Source: Pyropia yezoensis (lineage: Eukaryota; Rhodophyta; Bangiophyceae; Bangiales; Bangiaceae). From it: 64,000 nt of DNA. Both the position numbers and the translations under genes were made by a program. Every line of letters begins with the position of its first letter. The first letter of the stretch is position 1. Below the pieces are notes generated by a model. That model did not search any database. It had not been told where the DNA came from and saw only the letters and a program-made list of their open reading frames with translations. This document shows, piece by piece, positions 17,949-27,797 of this stretch. The stretch is from contig CM020620.1 in NCBI GenBank assembly GCA_009829735.1, positions 20,558,020 to 20,622,019 on the forward strand, in the 5' to 3' direction.

Positions 17949-20397
17949 ATGTCCTATCCCCAGGTGCTTGGAGAGGAGGAAGACCTCCTGATCGGGGAGG
18001 AGATGGAGGACGACGCGCCTGTCGGTCCCGACGCCGCACGTTACGGGGTGAGCTCGTCTGACGACGACGGGCCTGCGGTGTCCGTCCGTCTGTCGGCCGG
18101 AGGACTGTCGTCCGTGTGCAGCGGCACGACGGTGCCGTCGGCCGGCGGGTCAACCCGGCGGTCAACCGCGCGTGGCGGCTTCTACCCCCTCTCTGCCGGC
18201 TGCCCGGATGGAGCCTGGTGCCGGTGCCGGCTCACCGCAGCTACCTCAAGATGGTCCGCCCTGCGGCGGAGGTGGCGACCCGCAGCCGACTCCGGCTGGT
18301 CATGGTGGTCCGGGTGTCCGGGCGGTGACTCCTCGAGGCGGTCCCGACGTTGACGCGGGTGGTGGTGGCGGTGCGACACCCGGTGTGGCGGGTCAAGACG
18401 GTGCGGGTGTCCGCACGGCCGGGGCTCCGGCTCCGGAGGCTGTCCAAGTGCCTTCCCCTTCCGAGGCGGGGGCTACGCCGACGGGTGGTGCCGGCGCCGG
18501 TACCATACCTGCGGTGCCGCGGGTGTCGAGCGGTCAAGACGCTCCTTCTCCCATGGCGGTTGACACCGGGAGTTACTCCGGGCGGGCGCCCGCCCTTCTT
18601 CTTCCTCCTCGGCCTCGTCCATCTCCGACGTCGGCCCCTCTGCCGGTGGTGCGTCCCCCGGCGCCCCCGATTCTTCCTGGTCCTGCCCGGGTTGCCCCGT
18701 TGGGTGGCGGCGTCGCCGTGGCGGCGGGTCAACCCGCCATGTCGGTGTCCGACTTGGTGGCTCGGGTTCGAGGCCTCACGGTGCAAGAGTCGATGGAGTC
18801 CGATGGGCGTATGCGGGTGGACTCTCACCTGGTGCATCCCCGTGGAGAGTCCTCCCGCCGCGTTAAGGTGGACCCGAGCTGGGAGCGGGAGTTGGTGCGG
18901 CTGGTCAACCAGCCGAACGCGGTCCGGGTGGAACATCATTGGATCCTGAGTCAGCCGGACGACCGGCATGCGCAGCTCTGGCGCACCCGGGTGGGACGGG
19001 GTGAGGTCTACCTCGACCCCAACTTCGGGGTCTGCGACCTGATTGCCCCCGCGTTGCCGCGGGAGATTGACTACCCGGCTAGTGCTCGGGGGATTGCGGC
19101 GGCGGCGGAGCCGGTTGCGTTTGGGGAGACGGTGGGCAGTACCGGTCGGTATCCCGACTTTGACTACTACCCGGGGGTACCCCCGTATCTGTCGTTGACG
19201 GCTCCCTACCCGCCCATGGCGGGGTTGAAGTCGGCGTCGAGTTGGCGACGTAACCATGGTGTCATGGCGGATGCGTTCCGCACGGATATAACGTGTGCGT
19301 TGCAGACCGGCAACGGTCGTGCTCCGGTATACACTCCCGTGCGCCCGCCGCTATGGCAGGAGGGGTGGGAACCCGCCCCTGCTTTCCGGTTTGACACCGG
19401 CTCCTGTCTTCGCTACTTCGGGAGTGTGTTGGCCTCGCGACCGGTCCACCCGTTGCAGGGTACCTTCACCCTTGAGGTTACCCTCGGGCAGGCTTCATTC
19501 TTCTTGCTGTCCGTCCGCCGGCAAGGTCGTCTGTTTCATCTTCCGACGGGTGTCCGTCGGCACATCGCGCAGTTGGGCGTGGATCTGATAGCCGCCAAGA
19601 CCGGGTTGGCCCGGGAGTTCGAAGCCCTGCTGGCTGTTCACGATGCCGTGAACTGGGCTGGGGTGTTGGCCCTTCCCCCGTACCGGGACCCGCAGGCTGG
19701 GGCTTCCCCCTTGCCTCGTCACTCGTTGCGTGTCCGGCGTACTCAGCCGGGTGAGCCCAGTTGCCATGGGTGGACATCCACCGAGGCTGTTGCTGACCTG
19801 GATATTCCCATGGTTATCCATGACCCTCTTCAGGTCCTTGCTCCGTGGTTCGGTAACCCGATGCCGGCGGCGGTTGGCCGTCGTCCCCGAGAGTGGGGCT
19901 CTGTGGGTGGGGAGCGTGAGGTGTCCCGTCGTCGGGCGGAGTACCGCCGTGGTTACGGTGGAGCCCCTTCGGTAGGGTCCTACCGGGCCTCGTATCAGGT
20001 GCCACCGGCTCCGGTGGTAGCCGTGTCGGCTCCTGTGGCTCCTCTGGCTGCGCCAGTGTCACCTCCCGCCCCTGTCCTACATGACGGGGGTCCCCGTCTC
20101 TGGTATGAGGGCGTTGACGCCCTTGTTACCCGCGCAATGCGTGGGGGTCTCTCTGTTAGCTGGGGGGATATCCCCCCAGGTGCTGCGCTGGTTGGGTCAG
20201 CGCGTTGCTTCGGTGGCGTGCTGGACCGCCTCCAGAAAGCTCTGGAAGACGTGGAGGCTGGCCGCAGCACCCTCGTCCAGCTATGCACCGAGGTAACTCG
20301 GGTGGTCGACCGTCGTGACGTTGCCGACCGGTGGAGCACGGAGGTCTACGCGCTTACGCGTGAGTGGCCTCCCTCGGGCAGTGGGTCTACCCACTGA
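17949..20397 (+). CDS. family B antisense ORF, function unknown
   Basis: Lies between pol and the 3' LTR of B- on the opposite strand, tail-to-tail with pol (455 bases between stops). The best start is ATG 17949, giving an acidic N-terminus (MSYPQVLGEEEDLLIGEEME). The coding pattern then moves one frame at about 18170 and runs on to the stop at 20397. Without the shift, the first ATG of the long frame is 18208 (about 729 codons). The protein has a long Gly/Pro/Ala-rich region, then a globular-looking part (about 18750-19850) with many aromatic residues, an Arg-rich linker and a helical C-terminus (LDRLQKALEDVEAGRSTL). I do not recognise a family. Not a reverse complement artefact of pol, since it lies outside pol. 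Confidence 0.6.
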
Positions 20398-20851
20398 GGA
20401 GTGCTATTGTTTGTGCGGGAGAGGGCCCCGGCAACCCTTATGGTAGCCGGGTAGTAGTGAGTATAAACTCATCCCCTTTGGGGGCATTGCTTGCCTCTGT
20501 TTGCTGCCCTGGGGAGTACCCCTTCTGGCTCAGTGGTGCCTTGCCTCCCGTCCAACTTCTTCCGGTAGGTTCATGCTTGGGGAGGTCATCCTCCCTCACT
20601 TGGTGTCTTGGCTTGGGGAGGTCGTCCTCCCGTGTAAGCTCCCTAGTTACTTCGATATTGTCGGAGTTAGCCTTTACCTTTAAGTTAACTTATTAAGGTT
20701 CAGGTTTTACTTAGTTACCTAAGCTTGGTTCGACTTAGAAACCTAAGTCTGATTTGACTTAGAAACCTAAGTCTGCCGTAACCACGTCACACCCTACTTA
20801 GTAGGTATAAGCCTCACCCCCCAACAGCCAAAGTCGGTGTCGGTTGGGTTG
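20398..20851. other. spacer between convergent antisense ORF and pol of B-
   Basis: No gene. Holds GGGGAGGTC(A/G)TCCTCCC hairpins at about 20578 and 20617 and the tandem hairpins at 20710-20773 (separate entry). Confidence 0.6.
20710..20773. terminator. three tandem hairpins between convergent ORFs
   Basis: GACTTAGAAACCTAAGTC occurs twice (20732-20749 and 20756-20773, 24-base period), preceded by a related CTTAG-TTAC-CTAAG at 20710-20723. Each has 5-7 bp arms and an AAAC or TTAC loop. Placed between tail-to-tail ORFs, they could act as bidirectional 3'-end or transcript-stop signals. That role is inference. Confidence 0.3.
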
Positions 20852-23800
20852 TTACAGTAGGCGTCGTCGCCTCATGTACGGCATGAGGAGTTGGCGGGGT
20901 ATATTTGCCGCCTGTTCCCAGGTGGGTGAGTCGCATCCGACCCACATAACCTTGACGTACCAGGGTCCTGGTAGGTCCGGGTCGGCGTGTCCGACCACGC
21001 TCTCTACTTGGTATGGAATCCCATCCGGTCCCACCGGGTCATCTGACCGGTGGGTTGTAAGAGCTTCATGTAGCAACCCAGCCGGTACCGGCTGAGGCTG
21101 TTCCGGCATCGGAGCAGGTGTGACGTCATTCATGCTGATGCGTTGAATCTCGGTATCGGAGTGTAAGATAACAGAGTGGTCATCTCTGTGGAGGATCTGG
21201 TACGGTCCCTTGACCGGTTGCATAAGCTTGTTCCCTCGGAACTTCTGGTGTCTGATATAGACCCAGCCACCTGTTACCAGGGTTGCGTTGCGCACCCGTA
21301 GTCGGGCGTTGAAGTTCTTCTCATACCGAAGTTGTGTTCTGTCAAGGGCACCCTTGAGCTTAGGAATCATCCACGATAGCTTGGCCAACCAAGCTAGGTG
21401 GATGCGTTCGGCGGGTCGGCCCTTCGGTGTATCATACCGAGTGCACCTGCCGGGTGGCAGCGTCAAGTTACCGACGCCTAGTGGCATGACCCACTCCAGC
21501 GGAGCAATGTTTGTGCTCCGATGTGGCCTGGCATTGTATGCCAGGGTGAGTACGGACAGAAGCCTGTCCCAAGTGTTCGTGTGCTCGGCCACGTAGCACT
21601 GTAGCATCTTTACGATGGTGCGGTTGAACCGCTCCACCTGCCCGTTGGACTGCGGGTGGTAGTCGGATGCCCGACGTGGTTCGATACCGAACATGCCCAG
21701 GACCTTAGTGCAGAATGCCGACGTAAGGTTTGCTCCTTTATCGGAGAGGAGTTGCTTCATGACTCCGTATGCACTGATCCAGTGGTCAACCACTGCGTTC
21801 ATGATCGTGTATGCCGTATCATTCGGGATGGCTGCCGCTCTTGACAGCTTAGTGAAGCGGTCAGACATGACCAGGATGTACCTGTTCCCTTCTTCCGTTA
21901 TCGGAAGTGGCCCGAGTATGTCGATAGCGACTTGCTCGTTGGGCCCATCAGGTGGGAATAGCTTCATGGCAGACGCCCGCCTATGTAGACCAATGCGGTT
22001 ACGTGCACAGGGGTGGCATCCCCTTACGTGGTCGATCACGTCGACGGCCATTGCTGGCCAGTAGAAGAACCTTCGCATTGCTGCGAACATACGTGAACCC
22101 CCCGGGTGTCCGGCTGTAGGGTTCTCATGTTCTCGTTTCATGACGGCTTGCCGTAAGGACACGGGAACCACGACTTGATGTCGTCCATCGGCGGGTGCCC
22201 GCCGGTATATGAGTCCGTCTTCGTTCTCGGAGAAGATGCCGGCCGTACCGGCCAGGAGGTTAGCACGATGACGTCTACAGTCATCGTCGTTGGCCTGTGC
22301 CTCGCGGAAGTCCGCGAGGGTCAATGGGCACGCAAGGTGTGCCATGGTATGGTCAGCCATACCCTGGGTAGCATTACCCACCATGCACACCGGTACTACC
22401 GGGATGTCCTCGTCCACCGGGCGGGTATCCCCGCTCGGGGTGTCGAGTCGAGACAATGCGTCTCCGAGGTGGTGGGTTGACCCAGCCTTATACACCGTGC
22501 GGTAGTCGTGCTCGGCCATCTTCAGCCTCCATCGGGCTAGCCTCCCATGGCTATCGGAATCCTTGTCACCAAGGTTGAGGAGCCATCGTAGGGGTTCGTG
22601 GTCGGACCCCACGATGAACCTGGAGCCCTCCAGGTATGGACGGAGCAGTTGCACTGCCCATATAACTCCGAGGCATTCACGCTCGGTGGCACTATAGTTC
22701 CGCTCAGCCGGGTTGAGTGTCCGGCTGAAGTACCCTACCGGACGTAGGTCCGGGATAACGTTGTCGGTACCTATCAACGTCTCTCCCTGTAACAGGGTGC
22801 ATCCCACTTGTGTATCACACGCATCGACATCGATGACGAAGGTACCCCGTCTATGCGGTAACGCAAGGACGGGTGGGGCTAGTAGGGCTCGCTTCAGCCA
22901 CTCGAATGCCTCCTCTTCGCTAGGCGAAGGGGGTTGGAGTACCTTGGGTAAGGTACTGCTCGTAAGAACCGTTAACGGTTTAGCTATCCGAGCGAAGTCC
23001 TTGACGAACCGTCGGTATACATTGCACATTCCCAGGAAGCTCTTGAGCTGCGTCTTGGTGTTAGGGAACCGGGCATCCCGGAGTGCCCGGGTATTGGCTT
23101 CGAGTACCCCTAGTTTACCAGGGGTTATCTGGTGGCCCAGATACTCGACCGTCTGTTGGAAGAAGGCGCACTTCTTCAGACGCAGGGTTACCCCGGCGTT
23201 CCTCAAGAGGGTGAGTACCTCGTCAACATGTTGTACATGGTCATCCATGTTACGCGAGAAGACGATGACGTCATCGAGGTACACTAGGCAGTTACGCCAC
23301 TTCACCCCCGACAGTATGATGTCGATAGCCCGCTGGAATGTAGCGGGGGCGTTGGACAATCCGAAGGGCATCCTTAGGAACTCGTACACTCCACTGTGAC
23401 AGACGAATGCCGTCTTGGGGATATCCTCGTCCGCCACCGGGATCTGCCAGTATCCGGCATTGCAGTCGATGGTGGTAAACACCGTAGCCTCCCCCAGGGA
23501 GTCGATGCATTCATCCATCCTTGGTAAAGGGTATGAGTCCTTCTTGGTAACCAAGTTGAGGCGTCGATAATCGATGCAAAACCGAGGGGTTTGATCCTTC
23601 TTCGGCACAATAACGACTGGGGCACCCCATTCCGACATCGAAGGTCGGATCACCTTAGCTTCACTCATCCTCTTCACTTCTCCATCAACGATCTCTCGTT
23701 GCATAGGTCCCGCTCGGTGCGGTTGTGAGCGGGCGGGTCGTGCGCCTGGTACCAGGTCTATACGATGTTGGGTTGCCCCAATGGTCCCCAAGGCCCCGCC

Positions 23801-25018
23801 TGTCCACATAACGTCATGCTTTCTTAGCATCCGTCGTACCCCTTCGGCTACCGAAGGGGGAAGGTGGTCGAGGTCAGCCTCGGCCAGTGCCTTCAAGGCC
23901 TCTTGGTCCTTTGGCGGCAGGTCCGCCGGAGCCGCCGATGGGTTAGGCTTCCCGTCATCGGGTTGCTGTCGCTCGGTGGTCTCGGCGACCGCCAGTACTT
24001 CAAGTGGTTCCACTTGACCTTCCTTATCAGGGGTAAGGATATCTCCTTCGTAGAGTTCGGCAATCCCGAGGATAGTTCCCTTCGGGAGGGTGACTGCCTT
24101 ACGGCGATAGTTCGCCATCACTAGGAGGGACGACCCTCCTGCTGGGAGGTCTATGAGACCGTTGGCCATGGTCAACCCATGGCGCTTGTACGTCCGTAGG
24201 TTGGACTGGACTCTGCAGATGCCTGCGAGGTCGCAGTTAACCGGGAGGACTGTCTCTGACAACGGCTCAAAGCGAGTTCGCTTGGCCAACCGAAGTGTCT
24301 TCGGCTCGACGCTTGCGTACACCTCAGCCACGTTAACGTGGCTTCCTTGTAGCGTCAGGTCCCTGACGATAGCCGTGTGTCCTCGCTTCGTCCCGTCGGC
24401 TTCTTGAAGCTCGACGGTCCTCCGGCCTGGCCGGATTGCATCAACGTGAACGTTGATGAAGGTGCACCCCAGTATGCAGGGCACCGATAGCGTTTCACAT
24501 ACCAGGAAGTCAACTTCCGTGGTGAGATCCCCGATGGTAACCTGCAGCGACATCGCTGCGGTCGTACGAATGAGTCGACCATTTGCGTCCTTGATGGTGG
24601 GTCCCCGAGTCACTCTGACTCGTGGAAGCCACTTGTCCGGGAGGGTATCCTTCCGGATAAGGTTGGGTCCAGCCCCTGTGTCCAGTACAGGGTAGTACGA
24701 TCGTGTCGACTGGGGGTCAACCCCCAGTGTGGCTGATACCTTGAAGTTCTCCAAGGTAAACAACACATGTCCTACACCGATATCCGGTGTAGCTCGGGCA
24801 TCCTGAATAGGGCCCTTGTCTGGTTCAACGTGACGGGGCTTCCCGTCCTCTCCTCCCAACCTTGGAGGTTGGTCATCAATCCCCTGACGCCGTGTCGTCG
24901 GGGCCGGAAGGTGTACCCGGGGGTTGATGCGGCGTCGGCTCAACCGCGCTCTCCGTGGGGCTTTCCCCGCGGTACTCCGGGGTGGCTTGCTTGGGTAACC
25001 CCAGCGCCCCCCGGTCAT
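20852..25018 (-). CDS. pol: Ty3/gypsy Pol polyprotein, family B (B-)
   Basis: Intact 1388-residue polyprotein. A basic N-terminal linker; retropepsin (LDTGAG near residue 115); reverse transcriptase (YLDDVIVFS near 580); RNase H (DVDACD near 727 and GSDHEPLRWLL); integrase zinc module (His in HENPTAGHPG near 966, CHPC near 1002); DDE core with Asp in AIDILGPLP near 1033, Asp in LLSDKGANLTS near 1090 and Glu in NGQVERFNR near 1122; a KGPYQIL motif; and a chromodomain-like C-terminus (VMWVGCDSPTWEQAANIP). Unlike family A, the second catalytic Asp is present. Start ATG is 8 bases after the gag stop in the -1 frame. It diverges strongly from family A but keeps the same architecture. Confidence 0.95.
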   Translation of the reverse strand: MTGGRWGYPSKPPRSTAGKAPRRARLSRRRINPRVHLPAPTTRRQGIDDQPPRLGGEDGKPRHVEPDKGPIQDARATPDIGVGHVLFTLENFKVSATLGVDPQSTRSYYPVLDTGAGPNLIRKDTLPDKWLPRVRVTRGPTIKDANGRLIRTTAAMSLQVTIGDLTTEVDFLVCETLSVPCILGCTFINVHVDAIRPGRRTVELQEADGTKRGHTAIVRDLTLQGSHVNVAEVYASVEPKTLRLAKRTRFEPLSETVLPVNCDLAGICRVQSNLRTYKRHGLTMANGLIDLPAGGSSLLVMANYRRKAVTLPKGTILGIAELYEGDILTPDKEGQVEPLEVLAVAETTERQQPDDGKPNPSAAPADLPPKDQEALKALAEADLDHLPPSVAEGVRRMLRKHDVMWTGGALGTIGATQHRIDLVPGARPARSQPHRAGPMQREIVDGEVKRMSEAKVIRPSMSEWGAPVVIVPKKDQTPRFCIDYRRLNLVTKKDSYPLPRMDECIDSLGEATVFTTIDCNAGYWQIPVADEDIPKTAFVCHSGVYEFLRMPFGLSNAPATFQRAIDIILSGVKWRNCLVYLDDVIVFSRNMDDHVQHVDEVLTLLRNAGVTLRLKKCAFFQQTVEYLGHQITPGKLGVLEANTRALRDARFPNTKTQLKSFLGMCNVYRRFVKDFARIAKPLTVLTSSTLPKVLQPPSPSEEEAFEWLKRALLAPPVLALPHRRGTFVIDVDACDTQVGCTLLQGETLIGTDNVIPDLRPVGYFSRTLNPAERNYSATERECLGVIWAVQLLRPYLEGSRFIVGSDHEPLRWLLNLGDKDSDSHGRLARWRLKMAEHDYRTVYKAGSTHHLGDALSRLDTPSGDTRPVDEDIPVVPVCMVGNATQGMADHTMAHLACPLTLADFREAQANDDDCRRHRANLLAGTAGIFSENEDGLIYRRAPADGRHQVVVPVSLRQAVMKREHENPTAGHPGGSRMFAAMRRFFYWPAMAVDVIDHVRGCHPCARNRIGLHRRASAMKLFPPDGPNEQVAIDILGPLPITEEGNRYILVMSDRFTKLSRAAAIPNDTAYTIMNAVVDHWISAYGVMKQLLSDKGANLTSAFCTKVLGMFGIEPRRASDYHPQSNGQVERFNRTIVKMLQCYVAEHTNTWDRLLSVLTLAYNARPHRSTNIAPLEWVMPLGVGNLTLPPGRCTRYDTPKGRPAERIHLAWLAKLSWMIPKLKGALDRTQLRYEKNFNARLRVRNATLVTGGWVYIRHQKFRGNKLMQPVKGPYQILHRDDHSVILHSDTEIQRISMNDVTPAPMPEQPQPVPAGLLHEALTTHRSDDPVGPDGIPYQVESVVGHADPDLPGPWYVKVMWVGCDSPTWEQAANIPRQLLMPYMRRRRLL

Positions 25019-25026
25019 CCTTCCTC

Positions 25027-27210
25027 TTACTCGTTTCCCGCCCTTGGTAGGGTGCTGTCCGCCGGGACATCCGGCTGAGGAGGTGCCCCCTCGATGGCCA
25101 GTACTCCACCTGGAGCTGGCTGCCTACCCGGTGCGGGTCCGGGTGCTCGGGCGGGATACCCCCCGGTGGATGCCTTGCGTTGCGCCGCTGCCCGCCGAGA
25201 CTCCTCGGGGATGAGTGGGCAGGAAGACACCCAGTGCTGGGGATCCCCACACAACATACACCCGGACGTGCCGGTCCCCCCTTGAGTTCGCATAGGGGTA
25301 GCCCCGTAGCTACGGTTGCCTCCCTCGGGCGCCCGAGTGCCTGCTCCCTGGTAGGCCTTGGGTCCTTGGGTCAACCGGAACATGGACTCCCCCAACCGGT
25401 TGGGTCGGCCCGCAATCTGCGGGGGTGCCTCCGTGCGCACCGCTCATGTTGGCAAGGGTTGGTGAGGGTTACCCGTCACCGGGGAGTACCCCGTAGTCCG
25501 CACATACGGGACGCGCCGTCCCGTTCCTTCGTTGACCTGGAACTGGGTTCCAGCCGGGGCGATGTACGCTACCGTACCATGTTCATCAATCACCGGCGTC
25601 GCCGGTAGCAACAGGTGGCCCTGTTGGTCGACTAGAGGGTCATCCTCACCAATAGGGGTATGTTCGGTCGCCACCAGTACTGGTGCGGCCTTACGTTCCA
25701 CCTTCTCTTGCCTCGGTACCGGGGTAAGACTGGGCTTGCCTCCCTCACCCTTGGGCTTCGGGGCCAAGGCACACTCCGGGTGTAGAACCCGGTAGGCGTC
25801 CCCTAGGGACTTGCACATATGCATCAGTCGACTGAAGTTCGTCCGTACCGTGTTGGCGCCCCGTGCGGATATCCGCACGTAGTTGGGTACTCCTGCGAAC
25901 AGGATGGCCCGTAGCTCCCCTTCTCCGAGGAGCTTCCCCAGCTCGTAGTCGAGCTCTTGGATCCGGCGTCCAAACATCTCCTCATCCTCCCAGGACTGGG
26001 CGGTGGCAGTGCGAAGGGCCCGATAGTGGTCCTCGCACTTGTCCTCACTGAGGTAGCTGCTCAGCAGCTCCTTCAATATCCCACGGTAATCCATGGGGGT
26101 GGCCGCGACCCTCATTCCCCGCATCGGGGATGCCTGGCGAAGAATGCCTCGCACCCGTTCATCAACAAAGAACGGGAGGATCTCCAGGGCCAGCCCCTCG
26201 TTAACGAGCGCCTTGTCTGCGGCTGCCTTGAAGCTAGTCAAGAAGCCGATGACTGCCAACGGGCGTCCGTTCGGCCCCCCGAACATAGGGACTCCCTTCA
26301 TAAGGGTCTGCATAGAGCGGATCGCCCGATGCGACGTATTACGCATCGATTCCGATACGGTGGTAGAGCGGTCCTCCAAACGATAACGTTCCGGAGTAAG
26401 AACCGACCGGAAGACCTCGTTGACGATCTCCGTGTCTTCGTCCTGGATATCCAGTCGCTTAGCCAGTTGATGAGCGAACTCATCGGACTCCATCCGCTTC
26501 AGTAGGCTCGCAGTTACCTGCGCGGTCATAGCTTCCACCACTGAAGATGGTACTTCAGGCGTCGGCACCTCGGGAACCCGAGTTGCCTGGCCTCCTTCGT
26601 CGGGGGGGTACTGCGAGAGGGTACCCCCTCCCCCAATAACCGACTCTCCCCCGGCGTACGTATCCGCCGGGTCGTGTCCGCGGAGTCCGCTTCGGGTGCT
26701 CCGAGCGTATCGCTCCGTGTGACTCCGTTCCAACTCTGCCGACGAGTCGGACCCATACCCCATTGTGTCCGGGGGTTGTCCAGGAGTAGCAACCCCGGGA
26801 TTGACCCTGGTGGACTCCGAAAGTAGTCCGGCCGGTTCGAACCGTACCGGTGTGGGAGGAACACGACGGGGTCCCGTCGTGTGCCGTGTTGACATCAACA
26901 CTGCCATTGCGTCCTCCGTCCGATCTTGACGGGCGTCGAGCCCGGAAAACCGGGCCTCGATGCGGGCCAATGATGCCATCAGGGAATCCCCTGGTGAAGG
27001 AGGCGGCGGAGTGAGGTCGGTCGACGACAGTTGAGGCGGGCCCCCGCCTCCTGCCGTCCGAGCCGTGCCAAACGTCGATCCGGCACCGGAAAGCATTGGG
27101 GTCTCAATGTTATCGATCGGGTTCCCGATCCCTGTTCCCGTAGTCACCTCCGGAGTCGGCGTCGACGCCGATCCGTCATCTTGAACGTTCCCCGTCTCTT
27201 GGGTAGACAT
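25027..27210 (-). pseudogene. gag: family B gag (B-), nonsense codon
   Basis: Same protein as the B+ gag, with the CCHC knuckle near 25270-25230, but codon TGG of B+ is TGA here (25443-25441), cutting the product about 138 codons early and before the zinc knuckle. The frame is otherwise open to TAA 25029-25027. Start ATG at 27210. A handful of other substitutions separate it from B+, so the two are distinct copies or alleles. Confidence 0.85.
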
Positions 27211-27435
27211 AGTCACAATCAGTCCACCGACGCAACGATCACCACGAATAAGAGAGCGAGGGGGTAGATTGGGGAGAGTAACAGTATGTCACAGTCACAG
27301 GTAAAAGCTCAACACAATCGATCAGGTCGCAACACCACGAGTACAAGAAAAGGACCGGATCCCTATCCGTGTGCCAGGGCCGAAGACGGCGTCACCACAA
27401 GGGTGACGGAAACCCGTCCCCTGCTGCTCCACCAA
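27211..27435 (-). other. 5' leader and primer site of B-
   Basis: Mirrors 11572-11795. Contains the reverse complement of the primer site at 27434-27418. No gene seen. Confidence 0.7.
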
Positions 27436-27797
27436 TGTAGCACAATAGGAATCCGTCGCACGTCCACTCTCAGGGAACACTCACCAAGGGGGATCGGCAC
27501 CAACGTCACCGGGAGGCCAAGGTTGCTGTCCTTGGAGCGCAAGCCACGGGACCAAGATGGGAGCCCAAATGGGAGGGGTTTGTTGTTCTACCTTGGCCGG
27601 CGGTGGATTCGCCACCGGCCCCCTCGTTATAAACCCTCGGAGACACTACTAACTACCCTCCACCCCAAGATGCAAGTCCCTCTGGTCATACGTAACTTAT
27701 AGATACCGTGACCAGCTCGGACTCTCAAATTGAAGTTAAGGATTAGAAGTAGCCCCCCTGATATTAGGGTCACAATACGGACAACCATATTGCTACA
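27436..27797 (-). repeat. family B 5' LTR (B-)
   Basis: 362 bp, opening TGTAGC at 27797 and closing with CTACA at 27436. One base shorter than the B+ LTR. The outer flank (GGGTG...) does not match the flank of B+ (CAACTT). Confidence 0.9.

Larger units (their letters stand above)
17144..27797 (-). mobile_element. Ty3/gypsy element family B, copy B- (near complete)
   Basis: Order on the minus strand: 5' LTR 27797-27436, primer site, gag 27210-25027, pol 25018-20852, an antisense gene (plus strand, about 17949-20397), polypurine tract just before 17363, and the 3' LTR from 17363 into the gap. With a full 3' LTR the element would be about 10.8 kb. No target duplication can be tested because the outer 3' end is in the gap and the 5' flank (27798) differs from the B+ flank. 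Confidence 0.9.

Noticed and set aside
20700-20780. Possible CRISPR-like array (repeated 18-mer)
   Set aside because: Only two identical units with 6-base spacing, AT-richer hairpins in a eukaryotic retrotransposon; not an array.
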